Below, one piece after another: positions 1-8,290 of a stretch of DNA of 19,110 nt. The stretch's first letter is position 1. The number at the start of each line of letters is the position of its first letter. The notes under the pieces were generated by a model, which saw nothing but the letters and a program-made list of their open reading frames with translations, did not search any database and had not been told where the DNA came from. The stretch lies in NCBI GenBank assembly GCA_025201705.1, contig MU617209.1, forward strand, positions 1 through 19,110, written 5' to 3'. The position numbers and the translations under genes were made by a program. This DNA comes from Dissophora ornata. Its lineage: Eukaryota; Mortierellomycota; Mortierellomycetes; Mortierellales; Mortierellaceae.

Positions 1-753
1 AAAAAAACGGTTCCGTTTGGAGGGCAGCAGAGGAACCAAAAAAACGGTTCCGCTTGAAGGCAGCAGAGGAACCACAAAAATGGTTCCGTTTATAGAGGGC
101 AGCAGAGGAACCAAAAAAATGGTTCCGCTAGAAGGCAGCAGAGGCACCACAAAAATGGTTCCGTTTGGAGGGCAGCAGAGGAACCAAAAAAATGGTTCCG
201 TTTATAGAGGGCAGCAGAGGAACCAAAAAAACGGTTCCGTTTGGAGGGCAGCAGAGTAACCAAAAAAACGGTTTCGCTTGAAGGCAGCAGAGGAACCAAA
301 AAAATGGGTCCGGTTGGGGGGGAACCAAAAAAACGGTTCCGCTTGAAGGCAGCAGAGGAACCACAAAACTGGTTCCGTTTATAGAGGGCAGCAGAGGAAC
401 CAAAAAAATGGTTCCGCTAGAAGGCAGCAGAGGCACCACAAAAATGGTTCCGTTTGGAGGGCAGCAGAGGAACTAAAAAAATGGTTCCGCTTGAAGGCAG
501 CAGAGGAACCAAAAAAAATGGTTCCGTTTGGAGGGAACCAAAAAAACGGTTCCGCTTGAAGGCAGCAGAGGAACCACAAAACTGGTTCCGTTTATAGAGG
601 GCAGCAGAGGAACCAAAAAAATGGTTCCGCTTGAAGGCAGCAGAGGCACCACAAAAATGGTTTCGCTTGAAGGCAGCAGAAGAACCACAAAAATGGTTCC
701 GCTTGTAGGCAGCAGAGGAACAACAAAAATGATTCCGTTCTGGAGGGCAGCAG
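1..753. repeat. Palindromic minisatellite, about 21 units of 36-39 bp
   Basis: The stretch is a tandem array cut by the window edge. Each unit has GGAACC (sometimes GGCACC), a run of about 5-7 A with an occasional C, GGTTCCG, a short variable spacer (CTTGAA, TTTGGAG or TTTATAGAG type) and GGCAGCAGA. The three spacer types give unit lengths of 36, 37 and 39 bp. GGAACCA and TGGTTCC are reverse complements, so most units can fold into a 6-7 bp stem with an A-rich loop. Late units (from about 650) are more diverged. Short ORFs run through parts of the array on both strands, encoding for example an EGSRGTKKMVP repeat. They are not kept open because unit lengths differ by amounts that are not multiples of three, so I do not call a gene. 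Confidence 0.95.
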
Positions 754-857
754 ACGAGTGACATTCTGATTTATTCATAAAAAAAACAATCGTCCGCATC
801 AGGTCCTATCAAGAAATCCGGGACATCTCCATGGACGGCTGTGGGACCACCACCGTT

Positions 858-1920
858 TCATTGCAGCTGCTTAAATCGGATGAGGCGACATCTGCAAGAG
901 ATTCCAACAGATTTTCGAGTTTCAAAGGATTTCTCGTTTTCAAGAATGCTGATCTCGTCCTTGTCTTCGAACAACTTCAGGATCCGGCCGAGGAACACTT
1001 CGCTGGATTTAGCAATCTTAACTTGCCTCAGAAGATCCATAACCACCCACTTCTGCAAAACAGCTTTTCTACCTTCTGCATGCACCTCCTTGGCGATCCG
1101 GCTCAGTAAAGATGACCCTAAACAACTATCTCTTGACCCCGGTTTCACGAAAGAGAGCGTAAAAATCGATGCTGGTTGGGCAGACAGCATATTACTGATA
1201 AAGTATGAGGATGCTCGACCCATTTGATAGGAGTGCTCCGAGCACAGATGAGACCGGATCTATCGGAGGCGTTCGATTCCGAACTGTGGAGAGTACCTGC
1301 CGGAGACAATATCTGACGCCAGATCAAAGGAGCGCTTATCAACAAAAATTCTGACGTCCTCCCCGCCAACGACAGGAAAGGCGCCGCAACAGGAACTTGC
1401 GGTAAAAGCGCGTCTCGAGGAGCAATCCCGGTCCAATCGCCAAACTTCTGTGAAAAGGATGTTGAAAATCTTGCAACCGAGAACAAGTCGATCGTCCTTC
1501 TTGTCGTGCCGAATATGACACACAGTAGCGTGGGGGGTATAAACCGAACATTGAAGGCTGAGAGATTGAGGATACGCCTTGACCAATGCTAATGGGCTTT
1601 TCGCAGTGAATATCAACATCATAACCTCGCCCATAAGATTCAGCAACCAAACAAAGGATTGCACTCTTATTTAGGGGATTGTAGAGAACGCAGCCAGCGA
1701 ACAAGACAGCCGTGGCATAATTCAATTGTGGTTTTTTAAGCCAACAGCCAGAAATTATGTTGTCCCAGTCTTCCGGGAGGGGATGACATGTTGGAAACTC
1801 AATCCAGCTTGAGCGAGCTAGCAAATTCTTGAAAGGCGACTCAGCCAGAAGAGACAACAGACCGACCGCAGGCTGGTTTCGAGAGGGAGGGTCTCGAACG
1901 CCAAGATCCCCGTTATAATG
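858..1920 (-). pseudogene. Possible degenerate minus-strand coding remnant, family unknown
   Basis: On the minus strand an open frame runs from at least position 1920 down to 1339. Near position 1540 the protein-like text seems to continue in another frame (1664-1260; segments such as DDRLVLGCKIFNILFTEVW and GGEDVRIFVDKRSFDLA). It resumes in a third frame from 1223 to 858 (segments VVMDLLRQVKIAKSSEVFLG and EDKDEISILENEKSFE). No single start-to-stop frame covers it, and I found no GT-AG introns that repair it cleanly. The simplest reading is an old gene or element fragment with frameshifts. I do not recognise the family and see no motif that names it. It could also be chance open frames. It lies beside the repeat array, in the only gene-poor part of the window. 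Confidence 0.3.
1878..1898. repeat. Short inverted repeat (7-bp arms)
   Basis: TTCGAGA (1878-1884) and TCTCGAA (1892-1898) are perfect reverse complements around the 7-nt loop GGGAGGG. It lies inside the upstream end of the open minus-strand frame. It resembles a tRNA T-arm or B-box only superficially: no acceptor stem, A-box in the right order or anticodon arm can be placed around it. Confidence 0.6.
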
Positions 1921-1956
1921 ACACGTTTGGTATAGAGATTTGGAGGTGTCATTATA
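1914..1956. repeat. Inverted repeat with perfect 11-bp arms
   Basis: TATAATGACAC (1914-1924) and GTGTCATTATA (1946-1956) are perfect reverse complements separated by 21 nt. It sits only 15 bp from the shorter inverted repeat at 1878-1898 and just outside the degenerate coding segment. It could be a protein-binding palindrome, a hairpin, or a miniature remnant of terminal inverted repeats. Nothing in the sequence decides between these. Confidence 0.7.
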
Positions 1957-1959
1957 GGC

Positions 1960-3300
1960 GATTGTATGGGAATGTCGTTACAACGAGAAGAAATGCACGT
2001 TGTAGCAATAGCATCTTCCTACAACCGAACCGAGATTAGTTCCTTCCTATATCACTGTGTCATTGTCATGGCTGATCATCATCCGCTATCGCTTACCATA
2101 TTCTGCATCACGTTGAGTATCAATTGCTCAATCTGGCTGCATGCAAGCTTGTCATTTATAGAGGGATCATCGTTAGCATCGTCTCCCAGTCGATGAGTGT
2201 CCGTTTCGGGTTGATGGGGGGGAAGAGGCTACAGGTTGATGAGGGGGATTGGGTTCCATGATGGAGAAGGAGTAGCAGGCAAAGACGCCTTGTTTGTTTA
2301 TTGCCAGATATGGGATGGTCTTTTTGAGTGCGGATAAATCGCATGGGCTTCATGGGTTTCATGGGGGACATTTGGGGACTCGCATGTGGTGATGCCCTTT
2401 TCCCGACCTAGACCGTACTTTCCAGAGAACAAAGGCGCATGTCGGAAGGCAGGGGTTGTTCGAGCCCACCAAGTACATGTACGTCAGGGTTCCGCAAATA
2501 CCATACTCGTCTAGTAAGAAATGGCGTGAGATGCAGAGCTATAGAGCTGATGATGATGGATGACGACGAGACGCGCACACAGGACGACTATCCGATCACA
2601 GGAATGGTCTGCGCACCTCTCTCTCTCTCTCGCTCCAACATGTATCCCCCAAAATTGACAATCTGTAGGCGAAGGGCATGGAAGCGGTTGTTGTGCGCAA
2701 ACCTTATGTTTGATTTGTCACAACAGCCTGACAAGCGTTTTGACTGGGTCCGCTCTTGGTTTATTTGTGCAAAGCACAAAGATTGGAATCGACTACTCAG
2801 GGCACATACACATTGTGAGGGCGGGAAACGCAAAGGAGGGCAGTTGGAACCACGATTCGTATCCATCTTCTTGCTTGATCAAACAAGAGTTCATATTTGC
2901 ATTGGAGAGACAAAACTTACCGCCGTGATGTTGAACAGTGCCAACTTTGATTCACGATAAGACTGCAGCAGCCAACCTGCATATGCGATGCAGTTGCAGT
3001 GAGTTTCAAGCACAGCAGACCCGGTCCCCCCTCCAAAGCCAAGGACCGATGGTGATGGTGCATGGCGAGAGGCTGACCAGCGGGAAAGTGCCAGGAATAG
3101 ACAGGCGAGCATGGACGCTGCGGGGGGCTCGGGATAAGAGGCAGGGGTGCCAGCAACAGCTGGGTGCCGAGATACAGAGGCAGCACTACGTGAGATCCGA
3201 GTGGACAGACAGCACTCCGGGTTGTCCCTCCCAAGCCATAACTCTGATTCGAGTCACACCTGAACACATATTTTCTTCGGCTGCCATCGCTTTTTTGAAT
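1960..3300. other. Intergenic stretch without a convincing gene
   Basis: Open frames here (for example 2439-2960 and 2938-3378 on the plus strand, 2917-3267 on the minus strand) have low-complexity or incoherent translations and recognisable domains in none. There is a small CT repeat (about 2621-2632), G-rich runs near 2216-2245 and short repeats of an ATGGGxTTCATGGG type near 2343-2366. The right half is presumably the distal upstream region of the bZIP gene. I see no RNA gene. Confidence 0.5.
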
Positions 3301-3477
3301 CCTTCACTCTTTTTTTCTCTTTTCCTCAAAGACAAAAAAACACCGTTGCATCTCATCCCACTGGGTGTGTCTACTTGATCCGTTCTAAAAAGTCGCCTCT
3401 GTCGACTCTAAAAAGAGGCCCTTTTCTCCTAATCCTCCCATCCTCACCACCCACAACAAAAAAGCAAAAAAAAAAAA
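3301..3477 (+). promoter_or_regulatory. Pyrimidine-rich core promoter/leader of the bZIP gene
   Basis: T/C-rich runs (about 3300-3330 and 3420-3450) precede a leader that ends in 12 consecutive A residues directly before the ATG at 3478. CT-rich tracts and an A-rich, unstructured leader are typical of well-expressed fungal genes. A direct repeat of CTAAAAAG occurs at about 3384 and 3409. No TATA box or upstream ORF of obvious function could be fixed. Confidence 0.45.
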
Positions 3478-4946
3478 ATGTCTGAGAACCCTTACCTCTC
3501 GCTCATTGCCAACCTCAACGCCGAGTCGCCGGTCATCTCCTCGCCCGAGGATTACTCGGCCGAACTCTCGCTCTGGACCAATGCAGAGTTCACTTTCGAT
3601 ATGCCCCCTGGCCTGGGTATCTTTGAGCAGGATTCTGGGTTTGAGTCTCTGTCGTCCATGAACCACGCCTCGCACCAGGGGCTGACCATGTCGCCCCTCG
3701 CTGCGTCTCTTGCCCCTGCTGCCCCTGTTACCCCTTCGACAGAGGCCAAGGTGTCGACAGCCAAGGTGGTTGGACACAACCCCCAGTCTGCAATTGATCA
3801 ACAGCATTTGATGGAGTACTTGAACTTGCCCCAAGAAGGTAAATCTCGTTTCCTGAATCTACCTTGGAGCGCAATACTTTATCACCCCTTCAAGACAGTC
3901 CATGTCCAGGATTAATAATACGGGCTGGGCGCAAAATATTCGTCAAATGCAGTGCTGTGGCTAGAAAAACAGCTGACTGTTTGCCGCCCACCCCTCTTCT
4001 GGTCGTCTCTCCACGTTCCCTTGACGCTCTTTGCCTTCTCCACAATGCCCGAGACCAATACCCACTCACAATGTCTGTTTACCACACCCCGGTATCATGA
4101 TTCAATGTAGATTCTCGCCCTCTGTCTCTCTTGGAACGAACTCGCCAACGCAACCCAGTGAATGCAGGCAAGCCCCAGAGTCTGCCCGAGCTCCAGGAGC
4201 AGGCCGCTGCCATCAATGCCTTCCACTCCTTGTTGGCCGCCTACTCGGCTTCGGCTCAGGTGCAACAGCAACAACAGCAGCTTCAGCAACCGCAACCTGT
4301 TCAGCAACAGCAGCAGCCCCAGCGCACGTCTGGTCTGCCTATGCTCTTGCCAAACATTGCACCTGCCACGGCGCCCACTACGCCCGCAGCTGCTAAGCTT
4401 TTGCGCCAGCCCATGCCTCAGTACAAGGCGGCCTCCAAGAAGCATCAAAAGGCCCAGACTCCAGCCGTGATTGCTCCTGCTGCGACCCTCGTCGCCCTGG
4501 CGCCCAGGAGCCCGACCACAACTAATGCTAGCGCTATTGCAGCTGCTGCCGCTTCTGCAGCCAAGAGCGCCTCCGCTGCTGCCGCTGTTGCCTTCCCTGA
4601 GGACAAGGACGACGATGCCGAACCTGAAAAGTCGGCTGCTGACTCCTTCTCAAAGGACGACCCCGACTACCTGCAAAAGGTCGCTGCTGAAGAGGACAAG
4701 AGACGCCGCAACACTGCTGCCTCTGCTCGCTTCCGCTACAAGAAGAAGCTGAGAGAACAGGCCCTTGAGCAGACCGCCAAGGAGCAGACCGTTCGTGCTG
4801 AGACGCTGGAGGCTCGTGTCAAGGAATTGGAGATGGAGGTCAAGTGGTTGCGTGGGCTGATTGTGGAGAAGGACTCGCGTCTTCATGAGGTCTCTGCCAG
4901 CCTCGATGACCAGGCCAACAAACGTATCAAACTAGATGTCTATTAG
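3478..4946 (+). CDS. bZIP transcription factor, Cys3/MetR/Met4-type
   Basis: Two exons, 3478-3838 and 4168-4946, give 379 aa. The 329-nt intron begins GTAAAT and ends TGCAG (phase 1, restoring Gly121). The basic region sits at about 297-316 (RRRNTAASARFRYKKK) and is followed by a coiled coil with Leu334, Leu341 and Leu348 seven residues apart. An RRRNTAASARFR..KKK.REQALE basic region is characteristic of fungal sulfur regulators of the Cys-3/MetR/Met4/Zip1 group. These bind DNA as dimers in the nucleus and activate sulfur-assimilation genes; a sulfur role here is inference from that motif. The N-terminal half is acidic and Ser/Pro-rich, then a Gln-rich segment (about 152-171) and Ala-rich segments (about 244-262), typical of activation regions. 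The start has A at -3 and no upstream in-frame alternative of note. An alternative acceptor at 4158 would insert three residues. Confidence 0.93.
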
Positions 4947-5555
4947 AACTTAACACACCGCCTGTACCTTGCTTGTCCGCATCAATATCTGTCTGCTTTG
5001 TCCTTTTCTGCATTTTTGTCCGCTCTCCTTCATTGTTCACAGTTTGTGTTTTTTGTTTTTCATTGCAACAATGGCTTGTTCCGCACTGATCTATCTGTAG
5101 ATATATTCTTGTCATGAAATGACGGTTGCGGATTAAAAAAAACCTTTTGTGCACTATAAAAAAGGCTTTCATCCGATATGCCGCTCGAAATGCCTCTGCA
5201 GTCGAATACAGAAGGACAATGCGTCGATGATGATATCGAAGGATGTGAGCCAAACCTGGCAGATGCAGAGGCACAGAGCGGTCTTGTCTATGTCTTGAAG
5301 TCTTGAACACAGAGCCCTGTCGCGCCTGCACGTTGTCAGTGTGTGTGCAAGATGACAGGGGTTGATGAGTGTCTCTGTCATATGTGACCCTTAACAGCCA
5401 CCTGGACATAAGTGGCAAACATCTCTGTGCGCTGAAGTGATTCATCGCAGTCCGTCCAATAGAAACATAAACACAGGTGGTGGCCGAATCACTTGCTGAA
5501 TCCGCAACCTTCGCCTCGTTCTTTCTCCTCACCGTAATCCCATCTTCCATCCATC
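4947..5555. other. Intergenic: bZIP 3' region and FRS1 promoter
   Basis: The left part is T-rich (4990-5060), fitting a 3' untranslated region, with A-runs at 5134-5141 and 5158-5163. No clear AATAAA is present. The right part (about 5400-5555) should hold the promoter and leader of the synthetase gene, with a CT-rich tract just before its ATG. A 207-codon open frame covers almost all of this interval on the minus strand, but its translation looks random and I do not call it a gene. Confidence 0.5.
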
Positions 5556-8044
5556 ATGCCTACCGTCAACGTCGACAAGGAGGAGCTCTACTCCGCCCTC
5601 GGAAGGGACTACAGTACGACCTGCGACTTGCATCTCCGCAGGCGCGAATCAAGGACAGCCGTAGTATCATCGGTCAACTCACCTTTATATCTCCATACTT
5701 ACTCATCAACGAACCTGTTTAGCCTTCGATGAGTTCATGGACCTTTGCTTCAACTTTGGTATCGAGCTCGAGGAAGATGTAAGGCACTGCTGTTTTTTTT
5801 TCCTGTTCCTCTTGTGTTTGACTGCTATTACCACCTGCCACTCACGCACGCTCTTGCTCTGCAAAATAGACCTCCGCAAAGGAGATGGCTATCCGTGAGG
5901 TCGGAGCCCACAAGGTCGACGAGAGCGTGTCGGACAGACCCATCTTGAAGATTGATATCCCTGCCAATCGGTAATGAACGCTGGAGTCATGGAACATTGG
6001 GCTCTAGGAGTAATTCCGGCCGCCGGGAAGGATAGACCACGAAAATGGCTACTTGTCCAGGATCAGGAACCGCACGATGAAGAAGACTCATTCTGACTTT
6101 CTGCACGCTCTCTCGTCCTTGCAAATCAACTGTAGCTACGATTTGCTTTGCCATGAGGGTATCTCTCGCTCCCTTTTGGTCTTCCAGGGCAAGAACAAGC
6201 CCCCAGTTTTCAAGACTGTCCAGCCCCCTAACGGCCAGGCTCTTCAGAAGATGATCGTCAAGCCCGAGGTTCGTAGCCTACAGACAAATGCCGCAAGCGG
6301 TCTAACATTGGAGAAACCTGCAGAGACTGACATTGCCTACCTATTTTTTTTTGTATGCTAATAGACTGCACAGATTAGACCTTATGTTGTCTGCGCTATT
6401 CTCAGGAACGTGAAATTCACTGAGTTGAACTACAAGAACTTCATTGATCTCCAGGATAAGCTCCACATGAACATCTGCAGGAAGCGCACCTTGGTCGCCA
6501 TTGGAACCCACGATCTGGACACGATCAAGGGGCCTTTCACCTACGAGGCCTTGACTCCCAAGGACATTCAGTTCGCGCCCCTGAACCAAGAGAAGAGCAT
6601 GAATGCTGAGGAGTTGATGACCTTTTACGAGTCTGACAAGCATCTGGCAAAGTTCCTGCCCATCATCCGCGATTCGCCTGTTTACCCCATCATCTATGAC
6701 TCGAACCGCCAGGTCCTGTCGCTCCCTCCCATTATCAACAGCAACCACTCCAAGATCACGTTGGATACCAAGAATGTCTTTATTGAGTGCACAGCTACGG
6801 ATTTGACCAAGGGCAAGATTGTCCTTAACACCATGGTTGCCATGTTCTCCGAGTACTGCGCCGAGCCTTTCACGTAAGTGGCCATTTATTTTGGACTCTA
6901 TCTACCCCGATATGGGCGGCATAGCATATACCTTTGCTTTTACTCATCGTGAGTCACTGATAATTCTTTCCGCCACTTTCAATTCGTTAGTATCGAGCCT
7001 GTTGAGATCATTTACGAGGATAACCGCATTCCTACAGGAGTGACCCCTGATCTTGCCTCGCGCACAACGACTGCCAAGGTTGACTACATCAACAGCTGCA
7101 CAGGATTGAAGTTGAACCCAGATGAGATCTGCGACTTGCTCAACAAGATGTCCCTCGAGGCTAAGCCCAACAAGGAGGACAAGAACGAGATTGTGGTCCA
7201 GGTTCCCGTGACCCGCTCGGACGTTCTTCACCAGTGCGATATCATGGAGGATGTTGCAATCGCTTACGGATTCAACAATTTGCCCCACACCGCACCCTCC
7301 GTCAGCACGATCGGAAAGCCTTATCCTCTCAACAAGTTGGCAGACATTGCTCGCTTGGAGCTGGCCCTTGCCGGATGGAGTGAAGTCAGTCCCTTGACCT
7401 TGGTAAGGCACTACGGGCTATCTTGTGCTATAAATCCATTTCATGGATATCTAGACTATTGTCACTGATTTTTTTTTTGTTTGTTTGTTTGCCTTTGATG
7501 ATAGTGCTCGCATGATGAAAACTTTGCGTTCTTGCGTCAGAAGGATCCAGGCAACATTGCAGTCCGCCTTGCACACCCCAAGACTGTGGAGTACCAGGTT
7601 GTGCGCACATCGTTGCTTCCCGGAGTGTTGAAGACGTTGAAGGAGAACAAGAAGCACTCGTTGCCCATCAAGGTCTTCGAGGTTGGAGATACGGCGATTA
7701 AGGATGATTCAATGGAGCGTCGGTCCCGCAATATCCGCAAGGTGTGCGCGACGTATTCGAACAAGACTAGTGGATTGGAACAGATTCACGGATTGCTGGA
7801 TCGTACACTCGAGATGTTGCACTCTCAGGCCGTGGATAAGAATGGCACTGCCTCGGGTTACTGGATCCAGGATTCGGACAACCCAACGTACTTCCCCTCA
7901 AGAAGCGCAGATATTTACTTGCGTCAGAAGGGAGAGACGAAGGTCATTGGATCGTTCGGTATTCTCCACCCCGAGGTGTTGGAGAAGTATGGAATCAACT
8001 TCCCTACCTCGGCCATGGAGTTTGATCTCGAGCCCTTCCTGTAA
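5556..8044 (+). CDS. FRS1: Phenylalanyl-tRNA synthetase beta subunit, cytosolic
   Basis: Seven exons: 5556-5613, 5723-5778, 5870-5970, 6136-6268, 6365-6873, 6991-7402 and 7505-8044, giving 602 aa, close to the 589-595 aa of the human and yeast proteins. The beta subunit pairs with the catalytic alpha subunit in a cytosolic alpha2-beta2 enzyme that charges tRNA-Phe. The start [20 protein letters not shown] matches the eukaryotic beta N-terminus. Family landmarks follow in order: [38 protein letters not shown] (B3/B4 editing region), [25 protein letters not shown], the B5-like region with [21 protein letters not shown] text (about residues 360-380), then the synthetase-like core ending in EFDLEPFL. 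All introns are GT-AG and 91-165 nt. Exon 5 could instead start at 6374, removing three residues (Thr-Ala-Gln). Two AATAAA motifs follow the stop. Confidence 0.97.
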
Positions 8045-8290
8045 ATGAGTTACTATATCCGGGATGGAATGGGAGAAGGAAGCACGATAGATCCAATTTA
8101 GAGATCAATGCGCTATAGTCGACTTTGCACAAAAAAAAATAAAAAAATAAAACTCCTCCTGATGAAAGCAACATGCTCGACATTTTTTTTTTTTTTTTTT
8201 TTTGTTACAAAGAATGTATTGTACATGAACATGCTAAGTAAATGGATTGTACAATTGTGATATACAGCCATATGCGCCTTTCTCACTCTC
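8045..8290. terminator. Shared 3' region of convergent FRS1 and JmjC genes
   Basis: The two genes face each other with only 246 bp between stop codons. Overlapping AATAAA signals on the plus strand (8138-8143 and 8146-8151) lie about 95 nt after the FRS1 stop and are good candidates for its polyadenylation signal. A run of 21 T residues (8183-8203) follows, which is an A-run when read on the minus strand. A CT-rich repeat (about 8280-8300) runs into the end of the JmjC coding sequence. Overlapping 3' ends are likely. Confidence 0.6.

Noticed and set aside
17..799. Open frames through the repeat array on both strands, encoding 12-residue repeats
   Set aside because: Unit lengths of 36, 37 and 39 bp shift the frame repeatedly and no flanking coding sequence is visible, so open frames follow from the lack of stop triplets in the unit.
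1840..1900. tRNA or tRNA-derived SINE, suggested by GTTCGAGACC and TGGCTGAGTCG-like strings on the minus strand
   Set aside because: The A-box-like and B-box-like strings are in the wrong order and no cloverleaf can be folded.
2439..3378. Plus-strand ORFs of 173 and 146 codons upstream of the bZIP gene
   Set aside because: No recognisable domain or plausible continuation, with low-quality translations; they overlap each other and the probable promoter.
4927..5550. 207-codon minus-strand ORF filling the bZIP-FRS1 gap
   Set aside because: It covers a 3' flank and a promoter. The translation is rich in His, Arg, Cys and Thr with no domain, and it overlaps the end of the bZIP coding sequence. 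A homologue or antisense transcript would reopen it.
8183..8203. Run of 21 T as a Pol III or intrinsic-type terminator
   Set aside because: No RNA gene precedes it; long T-runs are common in the non-coding parts of this window.
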